From the NCBI GenBank assembly GCA_944392335.1, contig CALXWJ010000017.1, positions 44,252 through 108,251 of the forward strand: DNA of 64,000 nucleotides. Reading direction: 5' to 3'. The DNA is from an uncultured Clostridia bacterium. GTDB lineage: Bacteria > Bacillota > Clostridia > UBA1381. Of the stretch, positions 55,484-63,956 are shown in pieces. The translations under genes and the position numbers were made by a program. A model generated the notes under the pieces. It made no database searches and was not told the origin of the DNA. It worked only from the letters and a program-made list of their open reading frames with translations. Position 1 is the first letter of the stretch. Each line of letters starts with the position of its first letter.

Positions 55484-58400
55484 ATGAAAAGAAACGATAT
55501 AAACAAAATTCTTATTATAGGAGCCGGTGCTGTTAATGTGGGTAATTCCGGAGAGCTGGATTTTTTCTGCCGTAATGTATGCAAAACTCTTGATTGTGAA
55601 GGATACAAAACAATTATGGTAAATCCAAATCCTTCATCGGAAGCAAACGAAAGTAATTTTACCCATGTATCATATATAGAATCCTTAAATACGCAAAGTC
55701 TTACCGATATTATAAAAAAGGAAACACCAGATGCCATAATGCCGGCTTTCGGTGCTAACGCTTCTCTTACCCTGTGTCATGAACTTGAAATTAAGGGTAT
55801 TCTTGATGAATTTTCCGTCAAACTGTTGGGCACTCCGTATTATGCAATAGAATGCAGCGAAAGTATGATTAAATTTAAAAACATTATGGAGTCAATTGGC
55901 ATAAAAACTCATAAATTTAAAAATGTCCAAACAATAGACCAGGCATTTATTGCAGCAGACGAATTGGGATATCCCGTATTAATTCACCCTGAATTCGGTT
56001 TTTCCGGCAATGAGGACAGCATTGCATATAATTCAAATGAATTGCGTGAATTTGTAACCGAAAGATTGCAGGCAAGCACTACAGGAAATCTTTTAATAAG
56101 CAAAGCTCATCCCGACTGGTATAATTACGAACTTGAAGTAATCAGAGATTCAAAAAACAACAAAATTATTACTTCTACAATCGAAAATATAAATACGCTT
56201 GGTGTACATAGCGGAGATTCTATTTCCGTTTCTCCAATCCTGACACTTAATTCCAATGAGGTAGAAGAATTAAAAGAATATGCTCAAAGAATAGCTGAGG
56301 CAATGCAGATAATAGGATTTGCAGACATACGCTTTGCACAGAATCCCGAGACAGGGGAATTTTCCGTTGTCAGTGTAAAGCCAACAATCAGTTGTACCAC
56401 TTCTGTTTCAACTCTTGTTTCCGGAATACCTACTGCAGAGGTATGCGCAAAACTATGTATCGGAATGACTCTTGATGAAATTGAATTTGAAGGAAAACCT
56501 TTATCGGAATACTGCTTTGCATATGATGAGGTTTTTGTAAAACTGCCCAGATGGCCCTTTGATGTATACAAAACCGCTTACAATAATCTTAATACAACAA
56601 TGAAAGCGGCGGGATATGTTGCAGGGGTTGCAAGAACATTTAATGAAGCGCTTCAAAAAGCCGTCAGGTCATTACAGACAAATCAATACGGTTTGGGTAT
56701 GTATAAAAACCTATCCTCTCTTACAAAAAACGATATTATGCAAAGATTGGCTGTTCCGACTTCTGATATGCTGTTTTTGATATATGAAGCTCTGCGAAAG
56801 GGAATTTTACCTCAGGAAATTTCTTTACATACACACATCAAATTATATTTTATTGAACAGCTGAAAGAATTATGTGAAACGGAGCACAGATTATTAAGAT
56901 TTAAAAATAAAATGCCTATTGAGCCTGTTTTGATAACCGCAAAAAAACAAGGCTTTTCGGATAGATACATAAGTCAACTGCTTAATGTTCCCGAAAAGGA
57001 AATACGTCAGGAGAGAATTGATATAGGTATGGTAAAGGGTTGGGAAGCAATTGGTGTAAATCAACGTTTCTCCACCTATTCTCATAATAAAACCCGAGAA
57101 ATTTCAGATTGCAAAAAAATCATAGTTATAGGCAGCGGCGCAAACAAAATCGGGCAGGGCATGGAATACGACTATTGCAGCGTAAAGGCGTATGAAGAAC
57201 TCAAAAAGCTTGGTTACGAAGCAATAACAATAAACTGCAATCCCACTGCCTCTTCTGCATCTGTTGGAATATATGATAAGGTATATTTTGAACCGCTTAC
57301 AACCGAAGACATTTTAAGTGTATGCGAAATAGAAAAACCCGATGGTGTAATTATGCAGTTTAACGGTGATAAAGCTACCGATCTTATCGGTGAACTGGAA
57401 GACAGCGGAATAAACATTCTCGGTTATGGTTCAGAAGTTATAAAAAAAGCCTGCGACAAAGAAGCTTTTGTTTCTGATATGGAAGAACCGGGCATACTTA
57501 TCCCTCAGTCGCAGACCTCTGACGATATGGAAGAGGCTATTGCGATAGCTCAGCAGATAGGCTATCCGGTCATGGTAAAACCTTTAAATAACGAAAGGGC
57601 GGGTTATCAGACTATATATTCTTCGGGAGTATTTCTTGATTACATAGAAACAATAAACATTTCAAAAAATAATCCTATTATTATTGAAAGCTTTCTGAAA
57701 CATTCAATTGAATGTGAAGCTGATGTTATAACAGACTCCGAAAATATATTTATACCCGGTATTATTGAGCATATCGAATCTGCCGGAATTAATGCAGGAG
57801 ATTCTGCTTTTATAATGCCGTCGCAGAATATTTCTTCGGAACACATATCTCTTATACACAAAGCCGCCGAAAAAGCAGCCCGCAGACTGAAAATAAAAGG
57901 TCTTTTCAATATTCGCTTTGCGATTGACAAGGATAAAATATATTTACTTGACGTGGTTTGCGGTTCTTCAAGAGCAATTCCTGTAGAAAAGAAAATTTTC
58001 GGAATAGATATGATTGCACATGCTGTTGATATTATTGTACTTAATAAAAAACTCCAACAAATAGAATGCAATGATCCTGATTTATGCGGAGTTGTAGAGG
58101 TTGTGTTCCCGTGGAAAACATATTCCGAATGTGATCCTCTTTTAGGTCGCGATATGCATTCAACGGGTATGGTACTTGGTATCAGCAAAGATCCCGGAGA
58201 AGCCTTCCTTAAAGCACAGGAAGCAACAGGCACTCCTTTACCCACACATGGGAATGTATTTATCAGTGTAAATGACAGCGATAAGGGCGGTCTTGCAGAA
58301 ATAGCAAAAATGTTCTATGATGCGGGATTTAATATTATTGCAACACGCGGTTGCGCCAAACTTATAAAAGACGCAGGTATTCCTGTTGAAACAATCAAAA

Positions 58401-58615
58401 AATTATATGAAGGCAGACCGAATGTATTGGACGCTATGATAAATCAGAAAATACAGATTGTTATAAATACACCTACAGATACTGAAAGTATTCTTGATGA
58501 CAGCTTTATCAGAAAAGCCTCTGTAAAACTATCAATTGCATATATGACAACAATGTCGGCAGCAAAAGCCGCAGCCAGTGGACTTAAAAAGAAAAACATA
58601 AGCGTTAAAAAGTAA
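55484..58615 (+). CDS. Divergent carbamoyl-phosphate synthase large-subunit-like protein
   Basis: The 1043-residue protein keeps the two-half CarB layout: N-terminal pre-ATP-grasp domain (IIGAGAVNVGNSGELDFFC), ATP-grasp half 1 (YELEVIRDSKNNKIITS; GVHSGDSISVSPILTL), oligomerisation region, second half (IGSGANKIGQGMEYDYCSV) and an MGS-like C-terminal domain (GNVFISVNDSDKGGL; ATRGCAKLIKDAGIPVE). But the catalytic stretches differ: where CarB has E-x-N-P-R-x-S-R, half 1 has VSVKPTISC and half 2 has LDVVCGSSRA; the glycine loops are also lost, and HSGDS in half 2 is NAGDS. It is probably not a working carbamoyl-phosphate synthase. No carA is adjacent. It follows ktrA and iorAB. Confidence 0.85.
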   Translation: MKRNDINKILIIGAGAVNVGNSGELDFFCRNVCKTLDCEGYKTIMVNPNPSSEANESNFTHVSYIESLNTQSLTDIIKKETPDAIMPAFGANASLTLCHELEIKGILDEFSVKLLGTPYYAIECSESMIKFKNIMESIGIKTHKFKNVQTIDQAFIAADELGYPVLIHPEFGFSGNEDSIAYNSNELREFVTERLQASTTGNLLISKAHPDWYNYELEVIRDSKNNKIITSTIENINTLGVHSGDSISVSPILTLNSNEVEELKEYAQRIAEAMQIIGFADIRFAQNPETGEFSVVSVKPTISCTTSVSTLVSGIPTAEVCAKLCIGMTLDEIEFEGKPLSEYCFAYDEVFVKLPRWPFDVYKTAYNNLNTTMKAAGYVAGVARTFNEALQKAVRSLQTNQYGLGMYKNLSSLTKNDIMQRLAVPTSDMLFLIYEALRKGILPQEISLHTHIKLYFIEQLKELCETEHRLLRFKNKMPIEPVLITAKKQGFSDRYISQLLNVPEKEIRQERIDIGMVKGWEAIGVNQRFSTYSHNKTREISDCKKIIVIGSGANKIGQGMEYDYCSVKAYEELKKLGYEAITINCNPTASSASVGIYDKVYFEPLTTEDILSVCEIEKPDGVIMQFNGDKATDLIGELEDSGINILGYGSEVIKKACDKEAFVSDMEEPGILIPQSQTSDDMEEAIAIAQQIGYPVMVKPLNNERAGYQTIYSSGVFLDYIETINISKNNPIIIESFLKHSIECEADVITDSENIFIPGIIEHIESAGINAGDSAFIMPSQNISSEHISLIHKAAEKAARRLKIKGLFNIRFAIDKDKIYLLDVVCGSSRAIPVEKKIFGIDMIAHAVDIIVLNKKLQQIECNDPDLCGVVEVVFPWKTYSECDPLLGRDMHSTGMVLGISKDPGEAFLKAQEATGTPLPTHGNVFISVNDSDKGGLAEIAKMFYDAGFNIIATRGCAKLIKDAGIPVETIKKLYEGRPNVLDAMINQKIQIVINTPTDTESILDDSFIRKASVKLSIAYMTTMSAAKAAASGLKKKNISVKK

Positions 58616-58668
58616 CCGTAAATATTGTATTTTGTGTTACTTTCGGGCAAAGAACAGGAGGAAATGAC

Positions 58669-59784
58669 ATGAAAAAACTAATTATATTTTTACTTACAGC
58701 ATTATTTATTTTACAAAGTGTAGTTATTGCACAAGAAAATACAGAATTTAATGTGTACACATCAAGAACAAAAAGAGTTATATCCAAAATAGAAGCAGAT
58801 ATTGACGGTGAATGTGTTGCCGCAATCTATCTTAAAGAAAATAATATGCTTTATACCGTATCACCAGTTACTATGGAAAATGGTACGGCGGATGTGGAAA
58901 TCCCATATCCGCAGGCAGGATATATCTTCAGATTATATTATGATATAGGAAGTGATAAATACTTTTCTGTAAGCGGAGATGAGGTTAAATATCTGCCGAA
59001 TACAGACGACGAAACAAATAATGATGAAAGCATTGATGAAGATAACAATGATAATACACCAGGCGGAGAAGAAGATACAAATAATGACAATCAGGACAAT
59101 TCATATGCTTATCCCGGTGTATATGAATCAGAAGCAGTTGCAAACGGTGCCTTTGCCGTTGTAAAAGAGTCGGAAAAGGTTGTAAATGCAGATGATGAGA
59201 TAGTAAATAAACTGTTGCTTTATTATATGGGTACTGAAATGTATGTTGAAATTAATGAGGATACTCCTCTTGTCAATGAATGGTCATATGCAGAGGTAAA
59301 TGATATTTCAGAGCTTGTTGAAGGTGATGTTGTAAAGCTTTCCGCAAATCTTACCGGAAAGATATTGAGAGTTACATTGCTGTTCAGAAATTTTGATTAT
59401 GACCTTGCGGCAGATGAGGAAGGACGCGAGCTTTTAGATGAGGCAAAGGACAGCATTTATGACGGTTCTATGATTTTTGGTGTTATTACAAACAAGCTTA
59501 ACAACAATGTTTTGGTAATAAGTGACGGAACAGGTCTTGATGACAATGCACAATATCTTGCCCTACATCCCGAAACCGTAGTTTACTACTATGACAATTC
59601 TTTAAGAAATAACAAGCTTTCAATAAGTACTGTGGGAGAAATACACAAGTCCGAAATTGCTTCAGCCGATAAAGATGCCGACGGAAATATTACCGCTTGG
59701 CATGATGATGACCTTCATCATTACGCCGTTGCAAGAGTTCATGACGGACTGATATGCGATATTATAGTTTATGCAAATTACTGA
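58669..59784 (+). CDS. Secreted acidic protein of unknown function
   Basis: The 371-residue protein starts with a signal peptide (about 1-21, ...VVIAQE). After a beta-rich domain of about 80 residues comes an Asn/Asp/Glu-rich linker (TDDETNNDESIDEDNNDN, then repeated) and a C-terminal beta-rich domain of about 230 residues. No known domain is recognised. GGAGG lies before the ATG. It ends at a strong terminator. Confidence 0.8.
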   Translation: MKKLIIFLLTALFILQSVVIAQENTEFNVYTSRTKRVISKIEADIDGECVAAIYLKENNMLYTVSPVTMENGTADVEIPYPQAGYIFRLYYDIGSDKYFSVSGDEVKYLPNTDDETNNDESIDEDNNDNTPGGEEDTNNDNQDNSYAYPGVYESEAVANGAFAVVKESEKVVNADDEIVNKLLLYYMGTEMYVEINEDTPLVNEWSYAEVNDISELVEGDVVKLSANLTGKILRVTLLFRNFDYDLAADEEGRELLDEAKDSIYDGSMIFGVITNKLNNNVLVISDGTGLDDNAQYLALHPETVVYYYDNSLRNNKLSISTVGEIHKSEIASADKDADGNITAWHDDDLHHYAVARVHDGLICDIIVYANY

Positions 59785-59795
59785 TATAGCAAAGC

Positions 59796-59837
59796 GGCTG
59801 TTGCAAACTCGCTGAGTTTTGCAACAGCCCTTTTCTT
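59796..59837 (+). terminator. Terminator after the secreted acidic protein
   Basis: GGCTGTTGCAAA (59796-59807) pairs with TTTGCAACAGCC (59818-59829), followed by CTTTTCTTTT. Confidence 0.85.
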
Positions 59838-59949
59838 TTACTGAAAAATAAAGGAGAATTTTATACCATAAAAATATTTGTTTGGTATTTCTGTTTATCT
59901 TTTATTAATAAATGTTTTAGGTATTATATCTTTTAGTTGAATTGTTTAA

Positions 59950-60618
59950 TTATTCAAAATAAGCATCCAAAAAATCATCAAAGTCCTCAAATTCATATAT
60001 ATCGAATTCTTTAACCTGACTCTGTGTCAATACCCCTGTTTTGCCGAGCCTCGCCGCAAGAACTTCACCGTCGGCAGTCATGGTTTTTAAGCTTCTGTAT
60101 GCGATATATACCATTTCATTTCTTAAAAATTCTTCGCTTTCTTCAAGCTGTGTTGAAAACTGTGTTCCGAAAAGTCCGATTTTGTTTGCCGTCAGAAATG
60201 CATTTTCAGGCTCTGTGTCGGTATAGCCTAATGCCCTTAGCAATAAGGTGACAAACTGTTCGGCAGTTATTGTATCATCAGGAGAGAACATATCCTCGCT
60301 TGTTCCCTTTGTAATGTCATTTTCATAACAATACATTATGTAATGGAAGTGCCATTTATCACTTGTAACATCGGAAAATTTTTCGGTATACTGAGCTGTT
60401 GAGGCAGTGATTTCACCGCCTAACAAACGCACAAGCATTGCTGCGCTTTCTGCTCTTGTAAGCGTTTTGTCAAGCTCATAGCCGACGTCTGTTCCTCTGA
60501 ATAAGCCGAGTCTTTTCAGTTCGTCAGCATAGTGGGTATAATCTTCTGCAAATGCCTGAACACTGAATAAACAAATAACACAGATTACAGCCGAAACTAA
60601 TTTTAATAATTTTTTCAT
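59950..60618 (-). CDS. SLH-domain secreted protein
   Basis: The 222-residue protein has a signal peptide (to about residue 24, QAFA-ED) and SLH-like repeats: YADELKRLGLFRGTDVGYEL with TLTRAESAAMLVRLLGG, then KFSDVTSDKWHFHYIMYC with DDTITAEQFVTLLLRALGY, and a degenerate third. SLH domains anchor proteins to secondary wall polymer. It starts 36 bp after the stop of the large secreted protein upstream, probably in one operon. The C-terminal tail is acidic and aromatic. Confidence 0.87.
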   Translation of the reverse strand: MKKLLKLVSAVICVICLFSVQAFAEDYTHYADELKRLGLFRGTDVGYELDKTLTRAESAAMLVRLLGGEITASTAQYTEKFSDVTSDKWHFHYIMYCYENDITKGTSEDMFSPDDTITAEQFVTLLLRALGYTDTEPENAFLTANKIGLFGTQFSTQLEESEEFLRNEMVYIAYRSLKTMTADGEVLAARLGKTGVLTQSQVKEFDIYEFEDFDDFLDAYFE

Positions 60619-60654
60619 TTTGTCAACCCCCTAATAATGATAAATAATTTCCTA

Positions 60655-62667
60655 TTACATAATGAACATATAATCGTCAACAGTTTCCCAGTATTTATCA
60701 TCAACAATTCTCAAATTTTCGATCAGGTCATCATGATACAGATTATCTGTGCCGAATATATTAAAATCGTCAGGGGTCAAATTAACAGTTTCCTCTCCGA
60801 TTGTCAGTGCAAAATTATCAAGATACTTATCAGTAAATGTCATTACACCTGAAAGCGTTTCACAGTTGCTGCTACTTCCCACAGCATTTTTCCCGTCAAA
60901 GGAAATTAGCGAATTCCACTCAAATTCATAACTTACGTCTTGATATCCCCTCATACTGCCCCATTCAAACCAAAGAGTTCCGTTATCACCCTGGAATCTA
61001 AGCATCGGCATACAATCACGGCTGCTGGGCTTTTCTTTGGCAATTCCATACAAAATAAGGCTGACATTATCACCTAAATTTTTGTACCATGCAGGAGCAT
61101 ATGTTTTATCAATATCTATTTCTGCTTTAGCCATTGATAAGACCTTATTAGTTCCGACAATAATTCCGGCATCTTTTCTTTTTTGTTCTGCTTCCTTAAA
61201 TAATTTGTTCTTTTCTTCAAGATACTCATCTTTATTTGTTGTCCACAAGCGGTATAGATTTTGGTTTCTTTCCCATTCTTCTTCATCAAGATAAGAAGTA
61301 TACTTTACATTTTTACCCTCAACACTATAGGTTATCCCGGCATCTTTCTCATAAACAGGATAATAAAAGAAATTACATTTGACTCCCGTTATATTCCTGT
61401 CTGAACCTGAACCAACAAAACTAACAGACCATTTTTCTTTATTATTACTTGATGTATAAAGTATATTATCTTTTATACATCTGCCCGGAGATAAGCTGAT
61501 TACAGTACTGTCATAAAAACCGTTTAATGGTATATAAGAATAACCTTCAACCTCGCCCTTACTGCCCGACATTGTAATAATATTCATATGATCCGGAGAG
61601 TAACCCGGATTTTCTTCTCTGTATGGCTCAATATGCTTGATTGTAACCTTAACAGTTTCTCCGATATTGGAGATTGTTTGAAAAACTGAGTGATACAGTT
61701 CTTTTGTAACATCTATTTCAAGCTCCAGCTCATCAATCAATTTTATTGAGTCTTCTTTATCTATATTATTATTCCAATATGTATTATTATCCCAATCGAT
61801 AACTCCTTTGTCTTTTCTTACATTAAGATTATCATCATTAGTATCAATACTTTCTAATTTTGCATAATAATCAAAAATTTCCTGTGGATTGTTAAGCTTG
61901 TAATATATATTAGCAATTTCATCATTTTCAATAGAATCAAATGACATACTTACATACTCATTCTTTAGCATAATTTCATATTTGTTTTCTAATCCGTCAA
62001 AAACATACAGATTTGCATATTGTTCAAATTCAGGTGTTATTATATCACCGTTTTCTCCTATTACTTCACCATAATCACCTATTATATTGGTGCCTTCAAC
62101 ATATTTTAAATCACCGTTATCAAGAGTTATTAAATAACTGGTATTATCATATGTTTTATCACCTTTATTTAAGGCGTCTTCAACACCTGAAATATATTCA
62201 TCCTGTGATATTTCAACACCGTTGTCAACAATTGTTTTATATAACTTTTTAGACTGTTCAAAAATCCATGAGCAAATTTCATCTACACGCAAGGATGTGA
62301 CACGCATACCGTGCATAACGGTTTTATGTTCTGATTTTGCAAACCATTTAATATCACGTGTTTTCCTTTCTGCTGTTTCTGAATCGGTAGGGTTTTGTTT
62401 CTCATAAAGCGTATCTTCCATATATTGAAATATTAATTGCTCTTTTTCTTCATCTGTAAGTTCCTTTTGAGAGATTTGGTCTGTATCTGTATCAACATCA
62501 TCAATGCTTTCTTCGGCATTTTTGCTGTTTTCGTTTTCTTCTGCAAGAACGGCACTTTCATTTGAAGCTGTTTCATCAACAGCCTGTTCTTCTGCCAAAA
62601 CCGGTAAGAAATTGCATACTGACAAAATAAATGTCAATATTAAAATAAATGTAATTATCTTTTTCAC
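60655..62667 (-). CDS. Large secreted protein of unknown function
   Basis: The 670-residue protein begins with a signal peptide (FILILTFILSVCNFLPVLAE) and an acidic low-complexity stretch (NENSKNAEESIDDVDTDTDQ). The rest is a beta-rich mixture without a motif that I know. The start is GTG at 62667, behind AAGGGGG. Its upstream region contains a proximal promoter and, further up, a copy of a promoter cassette shared with the small gene at 63232. The SLH gene follows. Confidence 0.8.
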   Translation of the reverse strand: MKKIITFILILTFILSVCNFLPVLAEEQAVDETASNESAVLAEENENSKNAEESIDDVDTDTDQISQKELTDEEKEQLIFQYMEDTLYEKQNPTDSETAERKTRDIKWFAKSEHKTVMHGMRVTSLRVDEICSWIFEQSKKLYKTIVDNGVEISQDEYISGVEDALNKGDKTYDNTSYLITLDNGDLKYVEGTNIIGDYGEVIGENGDIITPEFEQYANLYVFDGLENKYEIMLKNEYVSMSFDSIENDEIANIYYKLNNPQEIFDYYAKLESIDTNDDNLNVRKDKGVIDWDNNTYWNNNIDKEDSIKLIDELELEIDVTKELYHSVFQTISNIGETVKVTIKHIEPYREENPGYSPDHMNIITMSGSKGEVEGYSYIPLNGFYDSTVISLSPGRCIKDNILYTSSNNKEKWSVSFVGSGSDRNITGVKCNFFYYPVYEKDAGITYSVEGKNVKYTSYLDEEEWERNQNLYRLWTTNKDEYLEEKNKLFKEAEQKRKDAGIIVGTNKVLSMAKAEIDIDKTYAPAWYKNLGDNVSLILYGIAKEKPSSRDCMPMLRFQGDNGTLWFEWGSMRGYQDVSYEFEWNSLISFDGKNAVGSSSNCETLSGVMTFTDKYLDNFALTIGEETVNLTPDDFNIFGTDNLYHDDLIENLRIVDDKYWETVDDYMFIM

Positions 62668-62735
62668 AATAAAACCCCCTTAAATAATTGTCAGTGCAAG
62701 ATGTTTTTACATATTTTAACACTATTTACCTTGAT

Positions 62736-62753
62736 TTACAATAATTTTCTCAT
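62736..62753 (-). CDS. Minimal five-residue leader ORF
   Basis: On the - strand AAAGGAGG is followed 7 nt later by ATG AGA AAA TTA TTG TAA (MRKLL). The ribosome binding site is stronger than that of the main gene downstream, which begins about 70 bp later. It could control translation or RNA stability, but a chance match cannot be excluded. Confidence 0.3.
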   Translation of the reverse strand: MRKLL

Positions 62754-62823
62754 TATTAAGCCTCCTTTATTGTTACAAAATTATTAAATAAATAAACCCG
62801 CTCATTTGTTCTCTTTTAACAAT

Positions 62824-62852
62824 ATTATACGCTGTATCATTTTATTTTTCAA
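62824..62852 (-). promoter_or_regulatory. Proximal promoter of the large secreted protein gene
   Basis: TTGAAA (62847-62852), a 17-nt spacer and TATAAT (62824-62829) on the - strand. Confidence 0.75.
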
Positions 62853-62940
62853 TAAAATATACAATATTTTCATATTATCGTAAAACAGTTTTAATATATG
62901 TAATAACTATGTTAATTTAAAAATTTCAGTATGATAACCT

Positions 62941-62991
62941 GATTATATCACTAATATTTTGAATTTCAAGTACCCTGTGACACTTTACACA
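62941..62991 (-). repeat. 51-bp promoter repeat, copy 1
   Basis: This block is identical over 51 bp to 63690-63740. On the - strand it contains TTGAAA (62964-62969), a 16-nt spacer and TATAAT (62942-62947), so it is a portable promoter. Confidence 0.9.
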
Positions 62992-63090
62992 ATTTTATAT
63001 AAAATCAAAAATATTTTCTTTTATCTTCCATTCAATTTTCAATTCAAGTGATTTCATATTTCCTTTTCGCCTTTTTCTATATTTTATTTC

Positions 63091-63157
63091 ATTATAACAT
63101 ATAAAGTAAAAATTTCTACCCTTTTTGCATAACTTGTCGATTTATATGCATAATTGG
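63091..63157 (-). promoter_or_regulatory. LytTR-like direct repeats with promoter, copy 1
   Basis: On the - strand CCAATTATG (63149-63157) and CAAGTTATG (63128-63136) are direct repeats 12 nt apart, followed 31 nt later by TATAAT (63091-63096). Nine-base repeats with a 12-nt gap just upstream of a promoter are the arrangement used by LytTR response regulators. The match to published LytTR sites is partial. Confidence 0.5.
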
Positions 63158-63172
63158 TAAAAATAAAGTGCT

Positions 63173-63207
63173 TTGCAAATGAGCAACTAAAAAATGCTCA
63201 TTTGCAA
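63173..63207. terminator. Palindrome after the small anchored-protein gene
   Basis: TTGCAAATGAGCA (63173-63185) pairs perfectly with 63195-63207. It probably ends the transcript of the gene at 63232, though the T tract is several bases away. Confidence 0.55.
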
Positions 63208-63231
63208 CAGCCTCTTTCTTTGATATGCATT

Positions 63232-63618
63232 TTATATTTTTAAATATCTGTATTTATCAACAAAATAGATTTTACAATCGTCAAACGGTGTAATAGTATG
63301 AACTTCTATTTGTTTTTTATCCTCTGTTTCAAAAATATATGTATTGTTGGTTTCACCAATTTTTGTTGTATCACCCAAAACACGTTCTTCTATTTCGTTA
63401 CTCACCAAAAATTCTTTAGAAACTTCATATCTGTCATTTCTCCATGGTGAGTGCCCTTCATTATACTGTGATAATACATTTTCAAAATAGCCGTTTTCGT
63501 ATTCAACCGTAATCCAGTTGTTATTATAAGATGGTTTATTTGTTTTCAATAAGTTTGTAACTATTAATATTAATGCAACAGCACAAACCAATCCAACATA
63601 CGCATATATCTTTTTCAT
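63232..63618 (-). CDS. Small membrane-anchored protein of unknown function
   Basis: The 128-residue protein has an N-terminal hydrophobic helix (YVGLVCAVALILIVTNLL) that serves as an anchor or signal and an outer domain with beta character (WITVEYENGYFENVL; YIFETEDKKQIEVHTITPF). No domain is known to me. ATG 63618 follows AGAGGTG by 7 nt and overlaps the stop of a 15-residue ORF (ATGA), implying coupled translation. Its promoter region is a copy of the cassette upstream of the large secreted protein. Confidence 0.72.
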   Translation of the reverse strand: MKKIYAYVGLVCAVALILIVTNLLKTNKPSYNNNWITVEYENGYFENVLSQYNEGHSPWRNDRYEVSKEFLVSNEIEERVLGDTTKIGETNNTYIFETEDKKQIEVHTITPFDDCKIYFVDKYRYLKI

Positions 63619-63662
63619 TTTTTGCACCTCTTAGAATAATTTGTAATAGCTTTTGCTAACAT
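63615..63662 (-). CDS. 15-residue peptide ORF coupled to the anchored protein gene
   Basis: On the - strand AAAAGGAGG is followed by ATG at 63662 and the peptide MLAKAITNYSKRCKK, whose stop overlaps the next start by 4 nt. The strong ribosome binding site and tight coupling suggest that it is translated. It could be a leader peptide that sets translation of the next gene or a small cationic peptide. Confidence 0.4.
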   Translation of the reverse strand: MLAKAITNYSKRCKK

Positions 63663-63689
63663 ATTTATTTTCCCTCCTTTTGTTAGATT

Positions 63690-63740
63690 GATTATATCAC
63701 TAATATTTTGAATTTCAAGTACCCTGTGACACTTTACACA
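63690..63740 (-). repeat. 51-bp promoter repeat, copy 2
   Basis: It is identical to 62941-62991 and carries the same promoter: TTGAAA 63713-63718, 16-nt spacer, TATAAT 63691-63696 on the - strand. The promoter ends only about 10 bp before the AAAAGGAGG of the peptide ORF. Confidence 0.9.
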
Positions 63741-63762
63741 TTTTTACAATTTTTACAGTTTT

Positions 63763-63829
63763 ATTATATCATATAAATAATAAATTTCTACCTTTTCTGC
63801 ATAACTTGTCGGTTTGCGTGCATAATTGG
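63763..63829 (-). promoter_or_regulatory. LytTR-like direct repeats with promoter, copy 2
   Basis: CCAATTATG (63821-63829) and CAAGTTATG (63800-63808), 12 nt apart, followed 31 nt later by TATAAT (63763-63768), in the same geometry as copy 1 while the bases between differ. Conservation of boxes and spacing but not of the sequence between supports function. Confidence 0.5.
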
Positions 63830-63922
63830 TAAAATAAAGAGCATGAAAATTATTTTCAAGCTCTCTATACACACCAAGTTACCTGTTATTTGTAAAAAAT
63901 ATAAATTAATTTCTTAATCCCA

Positions 63923-63956
63923 TATAAAGGGCATCTAAAATTTGATGCCCTTTATA
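63923..63956. terminator. Terminator hairpin near the window end
   Basis: TATAAAGGGCATC (63923-63935) pairs with GATGCCCTTTATA (63944-63956) around an 8-nt loop. It probably ends a transcript arriving from outside the window. Confidence 0.7.

Larger units (their letters stand above)
62668..63231. other. Intergenic region upstream of the large secreted protein gene
   Basis: It contains a proximal promoter (62824-62852), a repeat shared exactly with 63690-63740, a second shared block (63081-63170), a minimal ORF of six codons behind a perfect ribosome binding site (62736-62753, MRKLL-stop), and the terminator-like palindrome at 63173-63207. Confidence 0.65.
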
